Positions 1-6,205 of a DNA stretch of 8,055 bases are shown piece by piece (the stretch's first letter is position 1; the number at the start of each line of letters is the position of its first letter). This DNA comes from an uncultured Lachnospiraceae bacterium (GTDB lineage Bacteria > Bacillota > Clostridia > Lachnospirales > Lachnospiraceae). Under the pieces are notes generated by a model. It was not told the DNA's origin. It was given only the letters and a program-made list of their open reading frames with translations, and searched no databases. Location of the stretch: positions 1 through 8,055 of the forward strand of contig CABUZU010000088.1 of assembly GCA_902496125.1 (NCBI GenBank). The letters are read 5' to 3'. The position numbers were made by a program, and so were the translations under genes.

Positions 1-747
1 ACCGGTGGTGTTTCGTATCAGGCAACAGGTTCTACCGGTGATGGTCATCGTTTTAGTAAGGGTGTAGGTCATAAGATTACCACGCTTAGACCAGCTCTTG
101 TACCATTAGAAGCGAAGGAAGACTGGGTAAAGGAACTTCAGGGACTTTCGCTTAGAAATGTAGAAGTGGAGTTTAAGCAGGGTAAGAAGAAGATTTATTC
201 CGATTTTGGTGAGATGCTATTTACTCACTTTGGTGTGACAGGACCGGTGGTATTAAGTGCGAGTAGCTTTGTAGGTAAGTTTTTAGAAAAAGGCGAAGTG
301 ACGATGACAATTAATTTAAAGCCTGCACTAAGTGAAGAACAACTAGATGCAAGAATCCTTAGGGATTTTAAAGAGAATAAAAACAAACAATTTATGAATG
401 CATTAAATGGATTATTGCCATCGAAGATGATTCCAGTAGTGGTAAAATTATCTCAAATACCAGAGGATAAAAGAGTTCATGATATTTCAAAATCAGAAAG
501 AAGAAGATTAGTTGAAACACTTCGTAGCTTAAAGCTTACCATTACTTCTACTAGAGAATTTAAGGAAGCCATTATTACTCAGGGTGGAGTTTCTGTTAAA
601 GAAATTAATCCGCAGACGATGGATTCTAAGTTTGTTCGAGGGTTAAAATTTGCCGGTGAGTTAATTGATGTTGACGCACATACCGGTGGTTATAATTTAC
701 AAATTGCATGGTCTACTGGATGGGTGGCCGGAAGTACGATTGAATAA
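1..747 (+). CDS. BaiN/HI0933-family NAD(P)/FAD-dependent oxidoreductase, 5' part outside the window
   Basis: Frame 1 is open from the first base to the TAA at 745-747, giving 248 residues of the C-terminal part of a flavoprotein. Family members are roughly 400 residues, so about 150-160 N-terminal residues, with the dinucleotide-binding GxGxxG, lie upstream of the window. Recognition rests on the opening TGGVSYQATGSTGDGH segment (residues 1-16), the THFGVTGP segment near residue 75, and the C-terminal GGVSVKEINPQTM and FAGELIDVDAHTGGYNLQ motifs, ending in WSTGWVAG, which in this family contact FAD. A GTG at 166 could be mistaken for a start, but conserved family sequence continues upstream of it and no ribosome binding site precedes it. 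The substrate is unknown: the family name BaiN comes from a bile-acid reductase report, and other members are annotated only as FAD-binding oxidoreductases. It is the first visible gene of the operon with cmk, 12 bases upstream of cmk. Confidence 0.9.
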   Translation, partial: TGGVSYQATGSTGDGHRFSKGVGHKITTLRPALVPLEAKEDWVKELQGLSLRNVEVEFKQGKKKIYSDFGEMLFTHFGVTGPVVLSASSFVGKFLEKGEVTMTINLKPALSEEQLDARILRDFKENKNKQFMNALNGLLPSKMIPVVVKLSQIPEDKRVHDISKSERRRLVETLRSLKLTITSTREFKEAIITQGGVSVKEINPQTMDSKFVRGLKFAGELIDVDAHTGGYNLQIAWSTGWVAGSTIE

Positions 748-759
748 AGGAGAGTAAAT

Positions 760-1425
760 ATGAGTTATAATATTGCAATTGATGGACCAGCAGGAGCTGG
801 AAAGAGTACAATCGCGAAAGCATTTGCGAAGGATATGGGATTTATTTATGTAGATACTGGTGCGATGTATCGTGCAATGGGTATGTATTTTAATAATGAA
901 GGAATTAAGCCAGAAGAGTTAGATAAAATCGAAGAAGGTTGTAAAAATGTCGATGTAAGTATTACCTATGAAAATGGTAAGCAGCTTGTTTGGCTAAATG
1001 GAAAGGATGTTTCAGAAAAGATTCGTACCGAAGAAGCAGGAGGATGGGCTTCTACTTATGCAGTAATTCCTATAGTTCGTGAAAAATTAGTACAGTTACA
1101 GCAAAAATTAGCAACGACTGCGAATATTGTTATGGATGGTAGAGATATTGGAACTGTTGTTCTTCCAAATGCAGACCTTAAGATTTATCTTACCGCAAGT
1201 GTGAAGGAAAGAGCAAGCAGACGTTATAAAGAGTTGATTGAAAAAGGTTTAGATGTTACAATTGACGAAATCGAAAAGGAAATTGAAGAAAGAGATTACC
1301 GTGATATGCACCGTGAAGTTTCGCCATTAAAACAAGCAGAAGATGCAATTGTAGTGGATACTTCCGATATGAATATTGAACAGGCAGCAAAGGCAATCAA
1401 GGATTTATTTGAGGAGTATAAATAA
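760..1425 (+). CDS. cmk: (d)CMP kinase (cytidylate kinase)
   Basis: A 221-residue cytosolic nucleoside monophosphate kinase that phosphorylates CMP and dCMP with ATP to give (d)CDP for nucleic acid and CDP-lipid synthesis. The P-loop GPAGAGKST is at residues 9-17, DTGAMYR at 32-38 begins the CMP-binding region, DGRDIGT at 126-132 is the family signature, and the lid and C-terminal core follow as RASRRYKEL and then REVSPLKQAEDA with VVDTS near the end. The length matches the usual 220-230 residues, so the gene looks intact. The ATG is preceded by AAAGGAG at 747-753, six bases away, which fixes the start. It lies 12 bases after the flavoprotein gene and its stop codon touches the ispH start codon, so the four genes are very probably cotranscribed. 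Proximity of cmk to an S1 gene is common across bacteria. Confidence 0.97.
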   Translation: MSYNIAIDGPAGAGKSTIAKAFAKDMGFIYVDTGAMYRAMGMYFNNEGIKPEELDKIEEGCKNVDVSITYENGKQLVWLNGKDVSEKIRTEEAGGWASTYAVIPIVREKLVQLQQKLATTANIVMDGRDIGTVVLPNADLKIYLTASVKERASRRYKELIEKGLDVTIDEIEKEIEERDYRDMHREVSPLKQAEDAIVVDTSDMNIEQAAKAIKDLFEEYK

Positions 1426-2280
1426 ATGGAAGTAATTGTTGCAAAAACGGCAGGGTTTTGCTTTGGCGTAGATCGGGCAGTAAAGACCGTTTATGAACAA
1501 ATTGAGAAGAAGAGTGGTCCCATTTATACCTATGGACCCATTATTCACAATGAGATTGTAGTGGGTGATTTAGAAAAAAAAGGTGTAAAGGTATTAGAAG
1601 GGGAAGAACAGTTAAAGAAAGTAGAGAAGGGAACGGTTGTGATTCGTTCTCACGGTGTAAGTGAACACATTTATCAAGTTGCAAAAGAAAAAGGATTAGA
1701 AATTGTCGATGCGACTTGTCCATTTGTTAAAAAAATTCATAAAATTGTAAAACAAGCTGGAGAAGAAGGAAGATGTGTCATCATCATTGGTAAGGAGACT
1801 CATCCAGAAGTAGAAGGGATTAAAGGTTGGTGTAATCATGGAGTTTTTGTAGTTCAAACCGAAGAGGAACTTAAAAAATTGGACATAAAATCCGATACTC
1901 CTATCACAATCGTGTCACAAACGACATTTAATCAGAAGAAATTTGAATATTTAGTTGAAATTTCTAAAAAAATTTGGTACAATAACCATATTGTGAATAC
2001 TATCTGCAATGCAACTCAGGAACGTCAGACAGAAGCAAGGCAACTTGCTTCGTCCGTAGATGCTATGATTGTGATTGGTGGAAAGAATAGTTCCAACACG
2101 CAAAAGCTCTACGAAATTTGTAGGAACGAATGTAATAAAACCTATTATATACAGACACTCGAAGACTTAGCAGCTCGAGATTTTCTAACAACTGTGTGCA
2201 CCGTAGGTATTACAGCGGGGGCATCTACCCCAAAGAATATTATTGAGGAGGTTCAATCTAATGTCAGAACAAACTTTTGA
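1426..2280 (+). CDS. ispH: 4-hydroxy-3-methylbut-2-enyl diphosphate reductase (IspH/LytB)
   Basis: A 284-residue [4Fe-4S] reductase that converts HMBPP into IPP and DMAPP, the last step of the MEP isoprenoid pathway. The three cluster cysteines are C12 (AGFCFGVDRA), C98 (DATCPFVKKIH) and C194 (NTICNATQERQ). The catalytic GKETHPEVEG loop carries H126 and E128, which correspond to H124 and E126 of the E. coli enzyme. Diphosphate-binding residues lie in SQTT, GGKNSSNT (218-225) and TAGASTPK near the C terminus. All key residues are present and the length is normal for Firmicutes. The ATG follows the cmk TAA with no gap, and its ribosome binding site GAGGAG (1411-1416) is inside the end of cmk. 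The last 20 bases, encoding the tail after IIEEV, overlap the start of rpsA in another frame, so the two genes are probably translationally coupled. In several clostridia the two proteins are fused; here they are separate. Confidence 0.97.
   Translation: MEVIVAKTAGFCFGVDRAVKTVYEQIEKKSGPIYTYGPIIHNEIVVGDLEKKGVKVLEGEEQLKKVEKGTVVIRSHGVSEHIYQVAKEKGLEIVDATCPFVKKIHKIVKQAGEEGRCVIIIGKETHPEVEGIKGWCNHGVFVVQTEEELKKLDIKSDTPITIVSQTTFNQKKFEYLVEISKKIWYNNHIVNTICNATQERQTEARQLASSVDAMIVIGGKNSSNTQKLYEICRNECNKTYYIQTLEDLAARDFLTTVCTVGITAGASTPKNIIEEVQSNVRTNF
2246..2251 (+). promoter_or_regulatory. Strong Shine-Dalgarno of rpsA, inside ispH
   Basis: AGGAGG lies nine bases before the ATG at 2261 and within the last codons of ispH. 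It decides the rpsA start: an in-frame TTG at 2243 is possible on paper, but it would place this ribosome binding site inside the coding sequence and has no site of its own. Confidence 0.8.
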
Positions 2281-3334
2281 AGAATTATTGGAGGGTTCTG
2301 TAAAAACAATCCGCACTGGTGAGGTAGTCAGTGGAAAAGTTATCGCTGTTAAGGAGGGTGAAATTGTTTTAAATATCGGCTATAAAGCTGACGGTATCAT
2401 TACCAAAAGCGAATATACAAATGATGCAAGTCTTGATTTAACAACATGTGTATCCGAAGGCGATGAATTAGAAGCTAAGGTTATTAAAGTAAACGATGGA
2501 GAAGGTCAGGTACTTTTATCTTATAAGAGATTAGCAGCTGACAGAGGAAACAAGAAATTAGAAGAAGCTTATGAGAATAAGGAAGTTTTAAAAGCTACTG
2601 TTACTCGTATTGAAAAAGGTGGATTAAGCGTTGTTGTTGAAGGAACTAGAGTATTTATTCCAGCAAGCTTAGTATCTGATAGCTATGAAAAAGATTTAAG
2701 CAAATACGAAGGACAGGAAATTGAATTTGTAATCACTGACTTCAAACCTAGACAGAGAAGAATCATTGGTGATCGCAAACAGCTTTTAGTAGCTAAGAAA
2801 GCAGAATTAAAAGAAGCTTTATTTGCTAAAATTGAAGCTGGTATGACTGTAGAAGGAACTGTTAAGAATGTAACAGATTTCGGTGCATTCATCGATTTAG
2901 GTGGAGCTGATGGTTTACTTCACATCTCTGAAATGTCTTGGGGGCATGTAGATAACCCTAAGAAGATTTTCAAAGTTGGTGAAAAGGTTAAAACATTTAT
3001 TAAAGAAATCAACGGAGATAAGATTGCATTAAGTCTTAAATTCCCAGAAGAAAATCCTTGGTTAACCGCTGCTGAAAAATACGCAGTAGGTAATGTCGTA
3101 GAAGGTAAAGTTGCTCGTATGACAGATTTTGGTGCTTTCGTAGAATTAGAACCAGGTGTAGATGCATTATTACATGTATCTCAGATTTCTAGAGCACATG
3201 TTGAAAAACCTTCTGATGTACTTTCAAAAGACCAGGTAATCAAAGCTAAAGTTGTAGATTTTAATGGTGAAAGCAATAAAATTAGCTTAAGTATGAAAGC
3301 TTTAGAAACTCCAGAAGAAGCAACAGAAGAATAA
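2261..3334 (+). CDS. rpsA: 30S ribosomal protein S1-type RNA-binding protein, four S1 domains
   Basis: A 357-residue protein made almost wholly of four S1 (OB-fold) RNA-binding domains at about residues 20-90, 107-176, 194-262 and 277-347. The third and fourth are the most canonical, with GTVKNVTDFGAFIDLGGADG followed by LLHISEMSW, and GKVARMTDFGAFVELEPGVD followed by LLHVSQIS. The first two are more divergent, as usual for domains that contact the ribosome. Four domains rather than the six of the E. coli protein is the normal Firmicute form; such proteins bind mRNA and may or may not be stable ribosome components. The tail is acidic (ETPEEATEE). The ATG at 2261 is chosen because AGGAGG sits nine bases upstream; it overlaps ispH by 20 bases. 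It is the last gene of the operon, and a terminator follows about 100 bases downstream. A homologous S1 protein of other function is possible, but the domain number and context favour RpsA. Confidence 0.93.
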   Translation: MSEQTFEELLEGSVKTIRTGEVVSGKVIAVKEGEIVLNIGYKADGIITKSEYTNDASLDLTTCVSEGDELEAKVIKVNDGEGQVLLSYKRLAADRGNKKLEEAYENKEVLKATVTRIEKGGLSVVVEGTRVFIPASLVSDSYEKDLSKYEGQEIEFVITDFKPRQRRIIGDRKQLLVAKKAELKEALFAKIEAGMTVEGTVKNVTDFGAFIDLGGADGLLHISEMSWGHVDNPKKIFKVGEKVKTFIKEINGDKIALSLKFPEENPWLTAAEKYAVGNVVEGKVARMTDFGAFVELEPGVDALLHVSQISRAHVEKPSDVLSKDQVIKAKVVDFNGESNKISLSMKALETPEEATEE

Positions 3335-3445
3335 AATAAATATACGTTATTAATTAATGAAGGAGTAAGTGTTGTAATTGTTTCTGATGGTAGAGAAGCA
3401 ATTGAAACGATTGCGAAATATTGTAAAAATACGATGATGAAGTAG
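3335..3445 (+). pseudogene. Coding-like 36-codon stretch after rpsA with no start codon; possible gene remnant or 3' UTR
   Basis: Directly after the rpsA TAA, the same reading frame stays open for 36 codons, to a TAG at 3443-3445 inside the terminator stem. The translation includes VVIVSDGREAIETIAKYC and ends NTMMK, which has the hydrophobic strand plus amphipathic helix look of a real protein C terminus. There is no ATG, GTG or TTG in the frame until two ATGs just before the stop. A Shine-Dalgarno-like AAGGAG at 3360-3365 has only starts that stop at once (for example GTG TTG TAA at 3369). I do not recognise the peptide; a faint likeness to the end of an HPr-like fold is a guess. It may be the 3' remnant of a deleted gene, a former C-terminal extension of rpsA, or chance in an otherwise plain 3' UTR. 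Confidence 0.3.
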
Positions 3446-3474
3446 GGATAGCAAGTCCCTACTTCATTTTTATT
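3438..3474 (+). terminator. Intrinsic terminator of the rpsA operon
   Basis: An 11-base-pair perfect stem pairs TGAAGTAGGGA (3438-3448) with TCCCTACTTCA (3456-3466) around the seven-base loop TAGCAAG, and runs into TTTTTATT. One more A-T pair can be added at the base. The T-tract overlaps the stop codon of the convergent yifB gene (3470-3472). On the minus strand the same stem is followed by TCATCGTATTTTTA, with the T-run several bases away, so it might also slow transcription from yifB, but more weakly. Confidence 0.9.
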
Positions 3475-5002
3475 GTAGCCAAGAGTTGCGATAACAAAAA
3501 GCTTCCATTAAATGTTCTTCGTTAATTTTTTCATTTCCTTCTAAATCTGCAATGGTTCTAGCAACACGTAAAATTTTATGATACCCCCTTGCAGTAATTT
3601 TATAAGTGGCAACAAGTTGTTCTAGTAATTTTTCTTCTTTTTCATCTAAAATACAAAACTTCTCAATTTCATGAGTATTCATTTGAGCGTTAAAAAAAGT
3701 ATTACTGTCTTTATAACGTTCTTTTTGGATTTTATGTATTCTAAGTACACGTTCTCTAATTTTAGCAGAAGTTTCAGACTTAGCATCTGAGGTAAATTCT
3801 TGATAGTTTAAGGCAGTAGTCTCTACTGTGATGTCGATGCGGTCTAAAAATGGTTTGCTAAGCTTTGCGAGGTAGCGTTTTACATCAGTTAGAGAACAGG
3901 TACATCGGTTTAAATCGGGATAATAGCCACATTTACAAGGATTCATCGCTGCACAGAGTAAGGTATGAGAAGGAAAGGTATAACAACCACGGACTCTAGA
4001 AATTTGAACATTTCCATCTTCTAGTGGTTGCCTAAGGGTCTCTAGTGTCGTATTTGAAAATTCCGTCAATTCATCTAAAAATAAAACCCCGCGGTCTGCA
4101 AGTGACACTTCTCCTGGTTGTGGATAGTATCCTCCACCAATTAGAGCTTGGGTACTAATCGTATGGTGTGGAGAGCGAAAAGGGCGCATATGCATCAGTC
4201 CACTTCTAGAGGGAAGCAGTCCACAAACACTGTAAATACGAGTGACTTCAATACTTTCTTCTTGTGTCATTGGTGGTAAAATGCTAGGAAATCTCTTTGC
4301 AGCCATTGTCTTTCCTGAACCAGGAGGTCCAGACATTAAGACATTATGCATTCCACAGGCAGCAATTTCTAACGCTCGTTTTAACACTTCTTGACCTTTG
4401 ATATCAGAAAAATCATAAGATAATTCCGGTTCAAGAATAGGATGCATTTCCTGCCAAGCCTTAGCAGAAATAGCATACTCGTCAATGGAATCAGGATGTT
4501 TTAAGATTTCAACTACATCGGATAAAGAAGATACTGGTATCATCTTCATACCATGAATGCTACAGCCTTCTTCTTCATTGTCTTTAGGAATCATGCAATA
4601 ACTAAGACCATATTCTTTTGCACAAAGGACAAAGGATAAAATACCATCAATTGGTTTAATCTTTCCGTCTAGTCCTAATTCACCGCAAATTAGAATCTTA
4701 TTTAAAATTTCTCTTGATAAAAGTCCAAGTGCACATAAAATAGAAATAGCAATGGGAAGGTCAAATCCAGAGCCACATTTTCGAATATCAGCAGGAGATA
4801 GATTCACAGTAATTCGTTTAGGCGGAATTTTAATCTGAGCATTTTTAAATGCAGTGTTTACACGTTCCTTTGCTTCACGTACTTCAGAAGAAGGAATCCC
4901 TACAAGTTCAAAATTAGGGAGACCATCAGAAATATCAGATTCTACTTGGACTAATAGTCCATCAATGCCGTGAAGGGTTGCAGTATAGGTTTTTCCAAAA
5001 AT
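3470..5002 (-). CDS. YifB/ComM-family AAA+ ATPase (Mg-chelatase-like)
   Basis: A complete YifB/ComM protein of 510 residues from the proposed ATT start. Order: an N-terminal ChlI-like domain (YTATLHGIDG at 4-15, LPNFELVG, SPADIRKCGSGFDLPIA near 70-85), a Mg-chelatase-type AAA+ core, and a C-terminal helical domain (ITARGYHKILRVARTIADLEG near 470-490). Walker A is GPPGSGKT at 225-232 and Walker B is GVLFLDEL at 305-312. MNPCKCGYYPD and RCTC supply a CxC...CxC group (C356, C358, C367, C369) typical of the family and possibly metal-binding. In Gram-negative bacteria ComM is a hexameric helicase that aids branch migration during transformation; the role in Firmicutes is less settled. Start choice: frame 5026-5024 has a TTG, but it lies upstream of the predicted transcript start. 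GGAG at 5014-5011 is eight bases before ATT at 5002, and GTG at 5011 overlaps that GGAG. An automated caller may report 5026 or 5011 instead. It is convergent with rpsA and divergent from dprA. Confidence 0.93.
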   Translation of the reverse strand: MFGKTYTATLHGIDGLLVQVESDISDGLPNFELVGIPSSEVREAKERVNTAFKNAQIKIPPKRITVNLSPADIRKCGSGFDLPIAISILCALGLLSREILNKILICGELGLDGKIKPIDGILSFVLCAKEYGLSYCMIPKDNEEEGCSIHGMKMIPVSSLSDVVEILKHPDSIDEYAISAKAWQEMHPILEPELSYDFSDIKGQEVLKRALEIAACGMHNVLMSGPPGSGKTMAAKRFPSILPPMTQEESIEVTRIYSVCGLLPSRSGLMHMRPFRSPHHTISTQALIGGGYYPQPGEVSLADRGVLFLDELTEFSNTTLETLRQPLEDGNVQISRVRGCYTFPSHTLLCAAMNPCKCGYYPDLNRCTCSLTDVKRYLAKLSKPFLDRIDITVETTALNYQEFTSDAKSETSAKIRERVLRIHKIQKERYKDSNTFFNAQMNTHEIEKFCILDEKEEKLLEQLVATYKITARGYHKILRVARTIADLEGNEKINEEHLMEAFCYRNSWLQ

Positions 5003-5010
5003 AAATATCA

Positions 5011-5017
5011 CTCCTTT
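5011..5017 (-). promoter_or_regulatory. Shine-Dalgarno of yifB
   Basis: On the minus strand AAAGGAG lies eight bases before the ATT at 5002-5000, which encodes the residue just before FGKTYTATL. That spacing matches the eight bases between GGAG and the dprA ATG on the other side. It is the main evidence that yifB starts there and not at the TTG at 5026. Confidence 0.65.
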
Positions 5018-5026
5018 TTTAGTCAA

Positions 5027-5055
5027 ATTATAACATTTTATTGATTAAAAATCAA
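5027..5055 (-). promoter_or_regulatory. Sigma-A promoter driving yifB
   Basis: On the minus strand TTGATT (5055-5050) and TATAAT (5032-5027) are 17 bases apart, and the -10 is preceded by TG in the extended -10 position. The predicted transcription start is near 5020, giving a leader of about 18 bases before the ATT. Its -35 lies inside the spacer of the opposing dprA promoter. Confidence 0.8.
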
Positions 5056-5069
5056 GTAACTGTTATAAT
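5041..5069 (+). promoter_or_regulatory. Sigma-A promoter driving dprA-topA
   Basis: TTGATT (5041-5046) and TATAAT (5064-5069) are 17 bases apart, with TGT before the -10 giving an extended -10. The predicted start is near 5076, leaving a leader of about 17 bases with GGAG at 5081-5084, eight bases before the dprA ATG. It overlaps the yifB promoter, so the two may compete for polymerase. Confidence 0.85.
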
Positions 5070-5092
5070 AAAATCAAAAAGGAGTATTTTTC

Positions 5093-6193
5093 ATGGAAAT
5101 CAAGTATCGTTATTGGTTGTGTAATGTAGAAGGCTTAGGTGCAGTACGTATTGTTAAGCTGTTAGAGTATTTTGGAAGTGCAACAGAAGTATTTAAAAGT
5201 AGTGAAGAACAATTAAAAGCTAGTAAGATTTTGCCAAAAAAAGCAATGGAATGTTTATTGATGAGTAGAAAAAATTTTAATAAAATAGAAGAAGATTATC
5301 ATAAATTAAAAGAACAAAACATACGATTTATTACAACGCAAGATGAAGAATATCCAACGAAGTTAAAACATATTTATAATCCGCCACAAGGACTTTATGT
5401 AAGAGGGAATCTATTAGATTTAGATATACCTACAGTAGCCATTGTAGGTGCAAGAAATTGTAGCTATTATGGCAAGGAAACTGCCAAGCAAGCAGCTTTA
5501 CAATTAGCCAAGAAAGGGGTTACCATTATTAGTGGATTAGCTGCCGGTATTGATACCAGTGCTCATATTGGAACGTTAGAAGCGTGTGGGAAGACAGTGG
5601 CTGTACTTGGAAATGGAATTAATCTATGCTATCCAAAGGAAAATGCGAAAATTTATCAAAATATTTTAAAAAAGGGAAGTATTATTTCTGAATTTCCATT
5701 AAATAGTCCACCACTAGCGATGCATTTTCCTCAGAGAAATCGTATTATTAGTGGACTAGCTGATGTGGTTTTAGTGGTAGAAGCGAAGTTAAAAAGTGGT
5801 TCGCTGATTACTGCAGATTTGGCATTAGAACAAGGAAAAGAAGTTTTAGCTGTTCCTGGTAGAATTTATGATGCGTTAAGCGAAGGTTGTAATAGTCTAA
5901 TTAAGCAAGGTGCTGGAATCTATACAAATGTGGATGATATTGTTGAATTACTACCAATAAATGCAGATAAAAAAATAGTAAAAGACTACAAAATACATAA
6001 AAAACAGAATTTAGGTCTTGCGTTTGAAGAAGAAAAGGTGTATAGTGAAGTCGGTTTGCGACCTAAATGTTTGACTGAAATTGTGGATAAATGTGGGTTT
6101 AGTACCGCTAAAACAGCTAAAATATTGTTACATTTAGAGATGTCGGGACTAATACAGCAGACTGAAAAAAATTTTTATGTAATGAAAATATAG
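5093..6193 (+). CDS. dprA: DNA-processing protein DprA (Smf)
   Basis: A 366-residue cytosolic protein of the DprA/Smf family, which binds incoming single-stranded DNA during natural transformation and loads RecA. An N-terminal SAM/HhH-like region (VEGLGAVRIVKLLEYFG, 12-28) is followed by the Rossmann-fold core: VAIVGARNCSYYG (115-127), SGLAAGIDTSAH (147-158), VLGNGINLCYP (171-181), HFPQRNRIISGL (211-222), SGSLITADLALEQGKEV (235-251) and VPGRIYDALSEGCNSLI (254-270). A C-terminal winged-helix domain covers about 318-366. The length is normal. The ATG at 5093 follows GGAG by eight bases. DprA is also widespread in bacteria not known to be transformable, so its presence alone does not prove competence. 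It is followed after 12 bases by topA, the usual partner in Firmicutes, and shares its promoter region with yifB. Confidence 0.97.
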   Translation: MEIKYRYWLCNVEGLGAVRIVKLLEYFGSATEVFKSSEEQLKASKILPKKAMECLLMSRKNFNKIEEDYHKLKEQNIRFITTQDEEYPTKLKHIYNPPQGLYVRGNLLDLDIPTVAIVGARNCSYYGKETAKQAALQLAKKGVTIISGLAAGIDTSAHIGTLEACGKTVAVLGNGINLCYPKENAKIYQNILKKGSIISEFPLNSPPLAMHFPQRNRIISGLADVVLVVEAKLKSGSLITADLALEQGKEVLAVPGRIYDALSEGCNSLIKQGAGIYTNVDDIVELLPINADKKIVKDYKIHKKQNLGLAFEEEKVYSEVGLRPKCLTEIVDKCGFSTAKTAKILLHLEMSGLIQQTEKNFYVMKI

Positions 6194-6205
6194 TAGGAGA
6201 TTTTT

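Larger units (their letters stand above)
5027..5069. repeat. 43-base near-palindrome containing both divergent promoters
   Basis: The sequence is an inverted repeat centred at 5048: 17 of 21 base pairs match across the axis. The perfect blocks are ATTATAACA (5027-5035) against TGTTATAAT (5061-5069), and TTGATT (5041-5046) against AATCAA (5050-5055). The matching blocks are the -10 and -35 elements themselves. The inner TTGATT-AAA-AATCAA could also be an operator half-site pair for a dimeric regulator, but nothing in the window shows which. Confidence 0.85.

Noticed and set aside
166..747. GTG at 166 as the start of a small 193-residue protein
   Set aside because: Conserved flavoprotein sequence continues in frame to the first base of the window and there is no ribosome binding site before 166; the gene is cut by the window edge.
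1541..1723. Minus-strand open frame of 60 codons inside ispH
   Set aside because: It lies wholly within a well-supported gene, its product is low-complexity and leucine-rich, and there is no separate signal for expression.
2243..2260. TTG at 2243 as the rpsA start
   Set aside because: It would translate the AGGAGG element itself and has no Shine-Dalgarno of its own; the ATG at 2261 has ideal spacing.
2683..2892. Minus-strand open frame of 69 codons inside rpsA
   Set aside because: A shadow of the S1 coding sequence with no recognisable protein features.
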